Made by a program: the position numbers and the translations under genes
Shown here: piece by piece, positions 9,821 through 18,801 of the stretch
Layout: each line of letters begins with the position of its first letter
Position numbering within the stretch: the first letter of the stretch is position 1
Assembly: GCA_958296095.1 (NCBI GenBank)
Contig: OY282434.1
Span: 2,386,001-2,450,000, forward strand
Source of the DNA: an uncultured Oligoflexales bacterium
Lineage (GTDB): Bacteria; Bdellovibrionota_B; Oligoflexia; Oligoflexales; JAPPIL01
Reading direction: 5' to 3'
DNA: 64,000 bases
The notes under the pieces: model-generated
Database searches by the model: none
The model's input: the letters and a program-made list of their open reading frames with translations, nothing else
Told to the model about the DNA's origin: nothing

Positions 9821-10069
9821 TTCAGGTATAGTGACACCATGAGAAACAGGACATTGCCGGTGGTGTGCTCAAAGATAACCCCAAAATATACTGGGGAATC
9901 TGGCTCTTTTTTGAAGGGCACAGAAAAATTCAGATCACAAAATTTTTCTTTGCCAGTATCGGGATCGATGCTTGCCTCCTTACTGGGGATGAGTTTGTCA
10001 ATATCGAACAGTTCATAATCTTCGGGAAATAATGCCAACCGGAGAAGATCTTGGGCATGCAAAGTGGTC

Positions 10070-10700
10070 TGAGAACAAGCAGCGAGCTAGCAAGCGAGCG
10101 ATACAAAGAGCCGCGCGCCACGGCGCGATGCTTGTTTAGTGGGGTTTTATCGTTGCCGGGCATGGTTGCTGTCCGTTGCTAATGCGGTTACCTGTCTCTG
10201 GTAATTATAATAACATAATTTAGCGCAAATCTCCGTTGTCTTGGCACATGTCTCCGTTATCTTGGCACATGTCTCCGTTGTCTTGGCACAAGCCTCCGTT
10301 GTCTTGGCACATGTCTCCGTTGTCTTAGCACATGTCTCCGTTATCTTGGCACGGCGCAGCCCTACCGAGAAACCCGACCACAACAGGTATAGGCACATGC
10401 TTTATCTAAAAGCATAATCTGAACGCAAGAGCGAGAGGTCTGAGTGCAAGCAGCGAGCTAGCAAGCGAGCGGGACAAAAAGCCGTAGCGCAGCGAACGGC
10501 CTCGCCGCGCCGTTCATGGAGCTCTCGGTAGGCAAGAGGTGTGGGCAACCGCCGAGAGACTTGGGTGCAAGCAGAGAGGGCGCGCAGAGTGGCCTGAGAA
10601 CATGCAGCGAGCTAGGAAGCGAGCGATACAAAAAGCAGCGTAGCGAGCGAAGCGAGCTAGCAAGCGAGCGTTACAAAGAGCCGCGTAGCAATATTATGAT
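10070..10700 (-). repeat. Modular repeat block 3
   Basis: Minus-orientation block. In plus coordinates: C module (10085-10115), about 90 bases of unrelated AT-rich sequence, the 21-bp B array (10225-10352), a module A right end (CCTACCGAGA at 10361), D and C modules, then the matching module A left end (TCTCGGTAGG at 10523-10532), followed by D and two C modules. Module A has thus been split by an internal C/D insertion. The block runs to within about 25 bases of the truncated cytochrome gene. Confidence 0.8.
10225..10352 (-). repeat. 21-bp tandem array of module B, six copies
   Basis: CTCCGTT recurs at exact 21-base spacing (10231, 10252, 10273, 10294, 10315, 10336), with unit CTCCGTTGTCTTGGCACATGT and a few substitutions. 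There are no spacers, so it is not a CRISPR array. The same unit occurs singly in other blocks. On the minus strand it is open and would read AKTTETC repeats, but no gene-like start supports that. Confidence 0.9.
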
Positions 10701-10718
10701 GCAAGTAGAAAAACGTAT

Positions 10719-11387
10719 TTGAGCCCTGATGAAGTGGGCAGGAGCAGTCCCCTTGCCGCCATGGAAAGCTATGGCTTGGGAGGGTTGGCAGCCACATTCA
10801 GTGCCCTGCCGCGGGTCAAAAAGTGTGTGGTTGAATCTACTTGGAACACAATTTTTGGTAGTAAGTGGGGGCTAAGCAGCGATGAAGTTACGACGGCGGT
10901 CGGTGTCTTTGAAAAGTCGGGTAACAATTACCGCACCCTCTTGCAGCACTTGCTAACCAAGGAGAAAGCCAAATTGTTTTTTAGTGCTGCCGATGGCGAT
11001 AAAAGATTTCAGGAGATGGTTGCTGAAGAAAGGCTGACCTGTGATGAAGTCCAACGATTGTCTGAAGAAAAAGATTTCAGTGCCTTTGCCGCGGGTGTTT
11101 TTAAAGCTAACTGTGTTGCCTGCCACTATGACGGCGAAGGTTACGAAGATTCCTATGTCTATATTAGCTTGTTTGCAGAGGATGGCACGCTGCAAGCAGA
11201 TGCCGATAGGGATGCGATCCTCGAGAGAATTTTAGATGGCACTATGCCACAAGATGGCTATGCTGAAAATGCAAAGTTAAACGAAGATCAACAACGCAAG
11301 GCAATGCAATGCTTTCTGGGCGACAGTACTGGGACTATGGCAAGACAAGACGAAGACTTAGGTAAAATACATCTGTTGGAAAATTAG
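10719..11387 (+). CDS. c-type haem protein, probably 5'-truncated
   Basis: 222 residues from TTG 10719 (ATG 10761 is an alternative). There is no signal peptide, although the CxxCH haem site CVACH (about residues 129-133) requires export. Residues 20-75 (LPRVKKCVVESTWNTIFG, FEKSGNNYRTLLQHLL) align by eye with the C-terminal end of the haem protein at 42060 (FATCMASQVYEQICFRQ, FVANNYNMRELFVTTA). The N-terminal half carrying the export signal therefore seems to be lost. Repeat module C ends about 25 bases upstream and is the likely breakpoint. The second half resembles the haem domain of the 45526 protein. Probably non-functional unless the start lies elsewhere. Confidence 0.6.
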   Translation: MSPDEVGRSSPLAAMESYGLGGLAATFSALPRVKKCVVESTWNTIFGSKWGLSSDEVTTAVGVFEKSGNNYRTLLQHLLTKEKAKLFFSAADGDKRFQEMVAEERLTCDEVQRLSEEKDFSAFAAGVFKANCVACHYDGEGYEDSYVYISLFAEDGTLQADADRDAILERILDGTMPQDGYAENAKLNEDQQRKAMQCFLGDSTGTMARQDEDLGKIHLLEN

Positions 11388-11389
11388 TC

Positions 11390-12202
11390 ATGAAAACAAC
11401 ACTATGGTGTATAATTTTTATCGCCGCCTGCAAACCGATCAGTGATGATGCTTCACAAGCGCAAGGCCGGGATGCCTATGCTTGGTTCAAAGAACCTGCA
11501 GTAATCAGGAACACGGTGGTGAAAACATGGGGCATCAGCATAACGGACGACGATGACGTGCTGTATTTCTCACGGTTGGGGCAACTCTACGGCGCGGCAG
11601 ACGTTATCACTGGTCGGGCACATCTACAAGCACCGGGTGGAGCTTATGTGTTGGCTCTTGATATGGTTTCTTTGTGGCTCAGTCGGTTGCTGTTGACTAA
11701 ACAAATGCAAGATGAGGATTGGCTTGCCAACCCTCCCCCGCCTATGATGTTTAAGGGTCAAATTGGTTTTCCCTTGGCGAGCTTGCCCGACAGTGAAGCT
11801 TGCTTTGACGATAGCAAAAGAGATTGGTGTGATGCTGATGATAAGATTACCACACGGCGTTATTCTGCTAAAGATAAAGAGCGTCTACTCAAATCTAGCA
11901 GTGAGCGCAAACGTCTGATGCACAACATACAGGACATCGGTGATTTTCTTGGTGTCACAATCGATAATCTATTACTTACTGACGGCAAACACGCCCATGT
12001 GCCACAGTATCTCCTCGATGAAATTTTTATCCCTAATCTCGATGAATCCCCGCCTGATTCCGACTCAGCCTCTGGCGGGTGGGGATCAGATGCTAGTGCA
12101 GGTGCTGAAGCCTGCTGCGATATTCGCGCCTGGCAACAGGTGGTGTATGCTATCCTAATGAGCGGCCCGTTTTTTATGCATCTGCCCAGCAGATCACTAT
12201 AG
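11390..12202 (+). CDS. Lipoprotein of haem/DUF1501-like cluster 1
   Basis: 270 residues with a short lipoprotein signal (MKTTLWCIIFIAAC, lipobox IAAC). It starts two bases after the stop of the haem protein gene. It is the same length and in the same position as the lipoprotein at 43241, and a stretch near residues 35-105 shows weak similarity (WGIS, then QAPGGAYVLALDMVSLWLSRL against the other protein's QAPMQVGIFHLSSAYCAELI). The C-terminus is acidic and then Cys-containing (EACCDIRAW). No known catalytic motif. It probably acts with the DUF1501-like protein at the outer membrane, by inference from gene order. Confidence 0.7.
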   Translation: MKTTLWCIIFIAACKPISDDASQAQGRDAYAWFKEPAVIRNTVVKTWGISITDDDDVLYFSRLGQLYGAADVITGRAHLQAPGGAYVLALDMVSLWLSRLLLTKQMQDEDWLANPPPPMMFKGQIGFPLASLPDSEACFDDSKRDWCDADDKITTRRYSAKDKERLLKSSSERKRLMHNIQDIGDFLGVTIDNLLLTDGKHAHVPQYLLDEIFIPNLDESPPDSDSASGGWGSDASAGAEACCDIRAWQQVVYAILMSGPFFMHLPSRSL

Positions 12203-12210
12203 GAGAAGTT

Positions 12211-13935
12211 ATGAAGCTTACCCGCAGAGAGCTCGTTGAACATTTAAAAAATATTGTCTGCGCGGCAGGCGCTTATCAGCTCTTGCCCTCTTCGTTACAG
12301 GCGCAAACACCGAGCAATGATGAGCATTTTTTTATTTTTGTAGAACTTAAAGGTGGCGTGCATCATCTTATTTCTACTGATTATCCCGATCCTGATGAAC
12401 TGAACAAGATCGACCCAGATGGCCGCGAGGGTATCGTCATGCGCTTTGCGCCTAAAGACAAGCCAGGCTTTCTAGCCGATCCAGATTTACCCGATAATTT
12501 CAAAAATATTTTCAGCAAAAGTTCTGACCCGTCTCTCCTGACACCAACTCCAGCTTTCATGCAAAATGGGTATTTTACAGCACTGCCCTATAATCAAAAA
12601 CCAGAAGATGGCTTGCTTAGTGGCCCGACGCATCAGGGCAAGTATCAGTATCGCTTGGGCTTAGCTGGGTTGCCGCTGGCTAATTATACTAATGACATCA
12701 GTGTATTACGTGGAGTTTACATGCTTGGTGATTTCCACACTCAAGCCGGGCGGGAGATTTTTAGCGGCAAGGATAAGGAAGGTGGGACACATCTTGCGGG
12801 GGTGCTAGCCAAACTGCTAGAAGATAAATATGGCGAGAAGCCTCTCGACAATCTTGTTTTTGAAGGCGCTAATTACCCCTCAGGTAGGGGGAATTTTTCC
12901 AGCGCGGAAGTCAAACTTTCTTTCGACCTCTTAGGTGCTTTAGCAGAGTACTATAGTGGCGCATCTGCCGGTGGAACAAGCCCCTCTCTGACTATTACTC
13001 GTGCCTTGCAAAAAAACCTTGCCTTTAGTCCGGCCCAAGATATTACGATTGAAAAATATATGGAGGTGATGCAAGGAGTCGAGACTATGAAGTCGCGCTT
13101 GGGCCAGCTGATAGCAAAGGACGAGGATATTTCTCTTCAGCTTGGCATGCAACTCAACACCTGTCTTGAACTTTTTAAAAGCAATATTTCCCGGGTCATC
13201 ACCATCTGCGTGGGCGAAAAAAATCTTACTAACAACACTGACGGCTTTGGGTTGTTCGACTCGCATAGTGGCCTCTACCATCAAATGCAAGGAAACAGAG
13301 CAGGTAGTGCTAGTAGTCGTCACCATAAAATTTTAGAAGGTACGCTGAATGATCTCGCTGAGTTTATAGAAAAATTAAAGACTACCGACTATAAAGAAGG
13401 AAAGAAATGGAGCGAAGTGGTAACACTGGTGCTGAGCTCAGAGTTTGGTCGTCCCGCTAATTTTTTTGGTGATGAGTCTGTGACTAGGGGGGTGGGAAGT
13501 TCTTTTGGTAATGGGCACTATAACTTCAACAACAACTACGTGTTCTTCGGCAAAAATATTCGCCAGGGTGTCTGGCTAGGAGAGAGCGACCCTATCACTA
13601 GGTTTCCTTTCGTGGTTGATTTTGCAAAACTAAATGCTGGCGGCAGCAAGCGCGAGATTTTTACCAAAACAGTGGCCAAAACATCCGGCGGTCAGATGAA
13701 GATGATGGAAGATTTTCAGGGCACAGATACCCTTAACCCCGACATGAACAATCCCCTGGGAGGGACGCAAGTCCCGCGCCGCAAAGATAAGCCTGAACAG
13801 CGTGCCTTCATGTCCGTAGATGTTGTCAAGACCCTCATGGCTGTGGCTGGTGTGAGCAGCGAAGATTTCCATCAGAAGTACTATGCGGAGGACTCCTTCA
13901 AGGACGCTAAGATCATTGCCCCGCTGCTGCGCTAG
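12211..13935 (+). CDS. DUF1501-like secreted protein, cluster 1
   Basis: 574 residues with a good ribosome site (AGGAGAAGTT). The N-terminus MKLTRRELVEHLKNIVCAAG carries paired arginines and a hydrophobic stretch like a Tat signal. The body resembles DUF1501 proteins of the alkaline-phosphatase/sulfatase superfamily: an early FVELKGGVHHL strand and a late TLVLSSEFGRPANFFG followed by GNGHYNFNNNYVFFGKNI and GVWLGESDP. These proteins are exported and often encoded beside c-type haem proteins, but their substrates are unknown. Third gene of the 10719-13935 cluster; its counterpart is at 44064. Expression may be affected if the native promoter lay in the lost 5' region. Confidence 0.7.
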   Translation: MKLTRRELVEHLKNIVCAAGAYQLLPSSLQAQTPSNDEHFFIFVELKGGVHHLISTDYPDPDELNKIDPDGREGIVMRFAPKDKPGFLADPDLPDNFKNIFSKSSDPSLLTPTPAFMQNGYFTALPYNQKPEDGLLSGPTHQGKYQYRLGLAGLPLANYTNDISVLRGVYMLGDFHTQAGREIFSGKDKEGGTHLAGVLAKLLEDKYGEKPLDNLVFEGANYPSGRGNFSSAEVKLSFDLLGALAEYYSGASAGGTSPSLTITRALQKNLAFSPAQDITIEKYMEVMQGVETMKSRLGQLIAKDEDISLQLGMQLNTCLELFKSNISRVITICVGEKNLTNNTDGFGLFDSHSGLYHQMQGNRAGSASSRHHKILEGTLNDLAEFIEKLKTTDYKEGKKWSEVVTLVLSSEFGRPANFFGDESVTRGVGSSFGNGHYNFNNNYVFFGKNIRQGVWLGESDPITRFPFVVDFAKLNAGGSKREIFTKTVAKTSGGQMKMMEDFQGTDTLNPDMNNPLGGTQVPRRKDKPEQRAFMSVDVVKTLMAVAGVSSEDFHQKYYAEDSFKDAKIIAPLLR

Positions 13936-14069
13936 AAGACGTTGACTGCTAGCCTCAGGGGCCGCCACCCCAGACGACACGCTTGCCAAAAATAAAACTT
14001 GCATTTCCGCGTTGATGGAGGGATAACAGCGCCCGTTTTCTACTCAAAGTATGCCTACAGGGGGGAAGT

Positions 14070-17069
14070 GTGCGATTCTGGGTCGTAGTAGCGATGCTGT
14101 TGGTAGCAGACACGGTGTGGTGCCGTAACGTGCAGATGTCTCTGGATGTGGCGAACAGGGTGCATCTGCTGCATCGCCTGATCGCCTCAGGACAGCAGGG
14201 GGAGTTTATCCGCCTGTTGCCGCAACTGCGGGACTACGTCAACAGCCAGGATGACGAGGGGCACACACCGCTGCATTGGATGGTTTACGCTGACGATATT
14301 GATGGTGCAGAGCATCTGCTGCTGCACGACGGTGATCCTAATCTCAGCGATAACTACGGTCGCACGGCGGTGCACGAGGCCGCGCGTGTCGGTAGCAACG
14401 ATATGCTTAACCTCATGCTAGACAACGGTGGTGACCCTAAGGTACGTGATCAACGCCACAATTGGGATGCCGTGTTCTGGGCGGCGTTTTCGGGCAAAAA
14501 GGAGTCGTTGCAGACGCTGATGCAGCACGTTGATACGCACGGCCAGAAAGCCAACAACATGGGTATTTACGGGGCCGTTTTGCAACAAGACGACCCCACT
14601 AAGATGGGCAGTGTCGACAAAGATAAGATGGCAAAAGTGAAGTTGTTGCTGGAGGCAGGGATTGTACCTGACATCGGTGTGGCTATGATGCTGGTGGTGC
14701 CGCAAGAGATGACCGCGTTGGCCAAGTTGTTCAATGCTTATGCAGGCAAGGTGAAGTTCAATACTAAACATGTCAATGCTATGGACACTAGTGGGCAAGT
14801 AACGCTGCTAATGAAGGCAATGATGGCTGGTAGCGTCACGGCGGCAGAGTTCTTGCTCGATCAGGGAGCTAATGTCAACACTGTTAACGTGAATGGCCAA
14901 AACGCCCTCGCCTCCAGATATGATCGTCCTGAGCATCTGGAGATCGCTAAGCTATACCTTGAACACGGTATCGATGTGCATAATTCAGAAGGCGCGGTGG
15001 CTTTCTACTCTGCCTTAATTCATGACGATGTGGAGCTGGCAGAGCTGCTACTTGAGCAAGCGACCGCGGAAGAGGGCCGCAAGACTGTGCCTGATGGGTG
15101 GTATGTCTTTGATTCACCTACTCTGGGCGTATCCCCCGCGATACAGTTAGCGCAAAGCCAGAACATGCGTAACTTGCTGCTCGACTACGACCTGGCGCAA
15201 CCAACCAAGCTAGCTGCAGTGGTGCGAAAACTCCAGCTGACAGATGCGGAGGGGCAAGACGGGCAGCAGCTTAGTCGGAGGAGCAATGCGAATGTGCCAG
15301 ATTTTTTAATTGACTTCAATGCTTTGGCGGCCGCGGGAAAATTCAAGCCTGTTATCGGTCGTGAGCAGGAGATACAGCAGGTTATTACAACCCTGGCACG
15401 CAAAGAGAAGAACAATCCACTGCTGGTGGGCGAAGCGGGCGTGGGCAAGACCGCCGTCGTCGAGGGTTTGGCGCAGCGAATTGTTGCGGGAGATGTGCCT
15501 GAAGCGATGCGCAACAAGACCGTCTATGCCTTAGATATGGGGATGTTGCTGACATATGGGGGTGGGTTTAGGGGTGCGCTCGAAGATACCATTACAGGCA
15601 CGCTGTTGCCTTTCCTGGAAGAAAACGACGGGAATGCCATTCTCTTTATCGACGAGGTGCATCAGCTTATCAGCTCAAGGATGGCTGCGGGTATGGCAGA
15701 CCAGCTGAAGCCCGCCCTCGCCCGTGGTGACCTGCACTGCATCGGGGCAACGACTCACGATGAGTATCAGCAGCACATCATGAAGGACAGTGCGTTGGAG
15801 CGACGCTTCTTGCCCGTCACCGTCAAAGAGCCATCGATCGAAGACACCGTAGCGATCGTCGCGGGGCTGAAGGGTGTTTACGAGGAGCATCACGGTATTA
15901 AGATTGATGATAGTGGTGTGGAGGGAGTGGTAAAGCTTGCCAACCAGTATGTTACCAATCGCTACAATCCTGACAAGGCTATCGACCTGCTCGACATGGC
16001 AGCGGCGAAAGTTGCTCTGCAGGCAAGCGATAACTCAGTCGTGCAATTTAAGCATGTTGCGGCGGTTGTCGCTGAAATGACAGGTGTGCCAGTCGCGCGC
16101 ATGCTGATAAGCGAGCAGGAGATAGCCCAAAAACTGCTGCCCTTCTTGCAGGAGAACATCTTTGGGCAGGATCGGGTGTTGCAAGAGGTTGCCAATGGGA
16201 TTGTTCCTTCTCTCGTCGGCTTCGGTAATCGCGATCGTCCCGTATCGATGTTGTTGTTGGGGCCAACTGGTGTAGGAAAAACGGAAACAGCAAAGTTGCT
16301 GGCAGAATTGCTTTTCGGGTCAAAGGATAACTTGATCAACATCAATCTCAGCGAATACAAGCAGCAGCACGAGTTCTCTAGCTTGACAGGAGCACCCGCG
16401 GGTTACATTGGCTACGAGGAGAGCGGGGTTCTAACCGAAGCCGTGCGGCGAAAACCGTTCTCGGTGGTATTGTTTGATGAAATCGGTGAGGCGCACCCCG
16501 ACTTTGCTGGCATTCTGCTGAAAATTATCGACGAGGGCGAACTTGCCGACAAAAAGGGACGCACGATTAACTTCAGAAACACGATTATCATCATTACCAG
16601 CAATACCAAGGCAGGCAGAGCGCACATCGGTTTCGGAGAGTCAGCAAAATCGAGGCACGCTGTAGCTGCGAGCGAAGTGGATATCAAAGCTAAATTACGA
16701 GGTCGCTTGGGGGCAATCCTGACCTACGATAGTCTAGGGCCTGAGGTTGTAGGTAAGTTGATCGACAAGCAGCTCGAACGTTTTAATGCCCTGTTGGCAC
16801 AAAAAAACATCTCCGTATCGCTGACCGACACGTTGCGGAAGCATCTCCACGAGAAGGGCTATAACCCTGAACTAGGCGCAAGACCACTGCAGACGGCTTT
16901 CATTGAACTGATAGACAACCCTATGGCGATGGAGATTGCCGCTGGTAAACTGGAAGAGGGCCAGCATTACCGCCTCGGCTTCAGGAACGGCAAGATAACG
17001 ATTAAAGCAAAAGTTGCTGGACTCAGCGTAGACGAGCATCCCGTTGAGAGTCTTGAGAGCCAGCCATAG
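14070..17069 (+). CDS. Ankyrin-repeat ClpA/C-like AAA+ ATPase
   Basis: 999 residues from GTG 14070, preceded by AGGGGGG. Residues 1-18 are hydrophobic and signal-peptide-like. Residues 60-335 hold ankyrin repeats (DDEGHTPLHWMVYADD, YGRTAVHEAARVGSNDML, FLLDQGANVNTVNVNGQNAL) in place of the Clp N-domain. D1: Walker A GEAGVGKT (454-461), Walker B LFIDEVH, arginine-finger region ALERRF. D2: Walker A GPTGVGKT (731-738), pore loop GYIGYEE, Walker B VVLFDEIGEAHP. No ClpB-type middle domain lies between D1 and D2. An IGF tripeptide (853-855) sits where ClpA and ClpC carry their ClpP-docking loop. It is probably a substrate unfoldase with ankyrin recognition. Location is uncertain: the hydrophobic N-terminus may be a membrane anchor. 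Confidence 0.9.
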   Translation: MRFWVVVAMLLVADTVWCRNVQMSLDVANRVHLLHRLIASGQQGEFIRLLPQLRDYVNSQDDEGHTPLHWMVYADDIDGAEHLLLHDGDPNLSDNYGRTAVHEAARVGSNDMLNLMLDNGGDPKVRDQRHNWDAVFWAAFSGKKESLQTLMQHVDTHGQKANNMGIYGAVLQQDDPTKMGSVDKDKMAKVKLLLEAGIVPDIGVAMMLVVPQEMTALAKLFNAYAGKVKFNTKHVNAMDTSGQVTLLMKAMMAGSVTAAEFLLDQGANVNTVNVNGQNALASRYDRPEHLEIAKLYLEHGIDVHNSEGAVAFYSALIHDDVELAELLLEQATAEEGRKTVPDGWYVFDSPTLGVSPAIQLAQSQNMRNLLLDYDLAQPTKLAAVVRKLQLTDAEGQDGQQLSRRSNANVPDFLIDFNALAAAGKFKPVIGREQEIQQVITTLARKEKNNPLLVGEAGVGKTAVVEGLAQRIVAGDVPEAMRNKTVYALDMGMLLTYGGGFRGALEDTITGTLLPFLEENDGNAILFIDEVHQLISSRMAAGMADQLKPALARGDLHCIGATTHDEYQQHIMKDSALERRFLPVTVKEPSIEDTVAIVAGLKGVYEEHHGIKIDDSGVEGVVKLANQYVTNRYNPDKAIDLLDMAAAKVALQASDNSVVQFKHVAAVVAEMTGVPVARMLISEQEIAQKLLPFLQENIFGQDRVLQEVANGIVPSLVGFGNRDRPVSMLLLGPTGVGKTETAKLLAELLFGSKDNLININLSEYKQQHEFSSLTGAPAGYIGYEESGVLTEAVRRKPFSVVLFDEIGEAHPDFAGILLKIIDEGELADKKGRTINFRNTIIIITSNTKAGRAHIGFGESAKSRHAVAASEVDIKAKLRGRLGAILTYDSLGPEVVGKLIDKQLERFNALLAQKNISVSLTDTLRKHLHEKGYNPELGARPLQTAFIELIDNPMAMEIAAGKLEEGQHYRLGFRNGKITIKAKVAGLSVDEHPVESLESQP

Positions 17070-17074
17070 AGCTG

Positions 17075-17770
17075 TCATCGGCGCTACGCTGCGCGCTGCG
17101 CTGCGCTGCGCGCTGCCTTCTATATCGCTCGCTTTCTAGCTCGCTTTTTGTTCTCAGGCCCCTCTCCCGCTTGTCCCCAAACCTCTCGGCAGTTGCGTTC
17201 AAGCTTGCCCACCGAGAGCTACATGAACGGCGAGGCGAGGCCGTACGAAAACTCGACCATAAATACTGCCATATTGCCGTCGGATTATGCGATTAGATAA
17301 AGCATGTGCCATACCCTACTCAGGAGAGTTTCTCGGTAGGGCTGCGCCGTGCCAAGACAACGGAGGCGGGGGCTAAGATAACGGAGACTTGCGATAAGTG
17401 GTGTCCTTGCCATCAGGCCTTTTCGCAGTTGCCCCACCTCTTGCCCACCGAGAGCTCCATGAACGGCACGGCAAGACCGTTCGCTGCGCTGCGGCTTTTT
17501 GTATCGCTCGCTTCCTAGCTCGCTCTTTGCACTCAGACCTCCTGCTATTGCGTTCAGATTATTTTTTTGCACAAGGCATGTGCCTATACCTGTTGAGGTC
17601 GGGTTGCACGCGGCTTCCTTGCCGCTTGCTAGCTCCAGGTCTGCGCCGTGCCAAGACAACGAAGGTACGGGCTAAGGTGGCTAGCTCCACTGCGCCGTGC
17701 CAAGATAACGGAGACTTGTGCTGAGTAGGGGCTGTGCTCCCTCTGCTTGCCCCCTAAGCCTCTTGCCCAG
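17075..17770 (+). repeat. Modular repeat block 4
   Basis: Plus-orientation block between convergent genes: C module with a CTGCGCTGCG short tandem, D unit, complete module A (17208-17340), B units, a second module A left end at 17444 cut off by a C module, an A' variant (GGTCGGGTTGCACGCGGCTT) and further B units. No credible gene. Confidence 0.8.
17208..17340 (+). repeat. Module A, complete copy, 133 bp
   Basis: Ends CCCACCGAGA and TCTCGGTAGG. The interior has GATTAGATAAAGCATGTGCC in place of the commoner CTTTTAGATAAAGC form. Confidence 0.8.
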
Positions 17771-17835
17771 TTTTTGTGAACAAAACCCGCCGACCACAGT
17801 CATCATCTGACAAGAGTGGCCAGCGGGAACACCAG

Positions 17836-18801
17836 CTACTGCAAGCGAGACCAATTTTTGTATCGTTGTCCCCTGCCTTCTACGAAATCGGACATCATCT
17901 TCGGTGTAAGGTTCATGCCTTTGTCTATTGCCGCTATCTTAAAAGCAAGAACCGAACCTACCCGATTGGCATACTCTATGAAATTAAGCTCTCTTCGGTC
18001 TAGCGGGGCATTTACGTCAACACGCGGATGATCGACAAGAGCCTTGATAAGATCGCGCCGCGTCTGGATAAGATCCACGTAGCCGTCGATCGCCGCACTG
18101 TCGCTCTTGACATCGGGGCTCCCCGCTTCCGCTTTCAGTAGGACTCCCTCGTCAAGGGCTAACAATTTGGTTGCCCAGCCGAGCAGGTTCAGGCTGCCTC
18201 CGGTAACAGGCATATTGGGGTCAATTTCACCACTGTCAATCATACCGCTCAGTGTTTGCAGGTCGTGGTTTCGCACGGCTTTCACCGCTCTATCGATCGC
18301 CGTTTGGGACATAGAGCGGCTAGCTTCTGCGACACGTAATGTCTCCCGCAGCGTTGCCTTTTGGTAGTCGTTCAGTGTTTCGTCGGTATTGATCATATTC
18401 TCATCGAGGCTGGTATCTGAAATAAACCGCTCTACTTTGTCTGCACTTTTTAACCGTCGCAGAAACTCCTCTTCACCCACTCGGGGATAATAGCTATCTA
18501 TGAGGATCGGATCGGCCAGCACAGATTCCTCAAGAAGAACAAACATTTCGTTGGTCGGTACAACCCCCGTGCCAAAACCAAGCTCAGCTAACACCTGCTG
18601 TCCCGCATCGCTAGCAAAACCCTGATGCAGAATGGCTTGCACCGTGTGATGGCCGTCGTAGTTGAAAAAAGCTCCCCAACTCACTCCATGCGCGGCAAGC
18701 AATTTGTCGAACGGTAGTTTATGTGGACTAGTGATTTGCGAAGCGAGAGACGCAGAACCAACACAAAAACAAACGAGACTTCCTAGCAAAAATCTAAACA
18801 T
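17836..18801 (-). CDS. Exported ankyrin-like helical protein
   Basis: The frame is open from 18888, but ATG 18801 follows a strong GGAGAACGAA site and begins a signal peptide (MFRFLLGSLVCFCVGSASLA), giving 321 residues. The C-terminal half has ankyrin-like helix pairs (DRAVKAVRNHDLQTLSGMID, IKALVDHPRVDVNAPLDR, NFIEYANRVGSVLAFKIA). Ankyrin repeats mediate protein binding. The gene is convergent with the ankyrin-Clp gene across a repeat block. A T-run at about 18899-18909 lies just upstream. It might be a partner of, or share ancestry with, the ankyrin part of that ATPase. Function unknown. Confidence 0.7.
   Translation of the reverse strand: MFRFLLGSLVCFCVGSASLASQITSPHKLPFDKLLAAHGVSWGAFFNYDGHHTVQAILHQGFASDAGQQVLAELGFGTGVVPTNEMFVLLEESVLADPILIDSYYPRVGEEEFLRRLKSADKVERFISDTSLDENMINTDETLNDYQKATLRETLRVAEASRSMSQTAIDRAVKAVRNHDLQTLSGMIDSGEIDPNMPVTGGSLNLLGWATKLLALDEGVLLKAEAGSPDVKSDSAAIDGYVDLIQTRRDLIKALVDHPRVDVNAPLDRRELNFIEYANRVGSVLAFKIAAIDKGMNLTPKMMSDFVEGRGQRYKNWSRLQ

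Larger units (their letters stand above)
9017..10062 (-). pseudogene. Rpn-family PD-(D/E)XK nuclease/transposase, disrupted
   Basis: Two frames together resemble the Rpn/transposase_31 family, which encodes PD-(D/E)XK nucleases that promote recombination. The 5' part (10062 to about 9820) has KFCDLNFSVPF and YFGVIFEHTTG, the nuclease-core strands. The 3' part, in another frame, is open from about 9765 (GFVLGILVLQTKKPVDIAKN, then LETIHGLRRYVADDPI) to the stop at 9017. Between them lies about 55 bases of C-type repeat, which shifts the frame and stops the first part after MVLS. The usual 25-30 N-terminal residues are also missing, replaced by repeat sequence at 10065. The C-terminal Gln-Gly heptad-like stretch is typical of the family. 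Confidence 0.75.

Noticed and set aside
10225-10352. CRISPR-like array
   Set aside because: The 21-bp units are directly contiguous with no spacers, and no cas gene is in the window.
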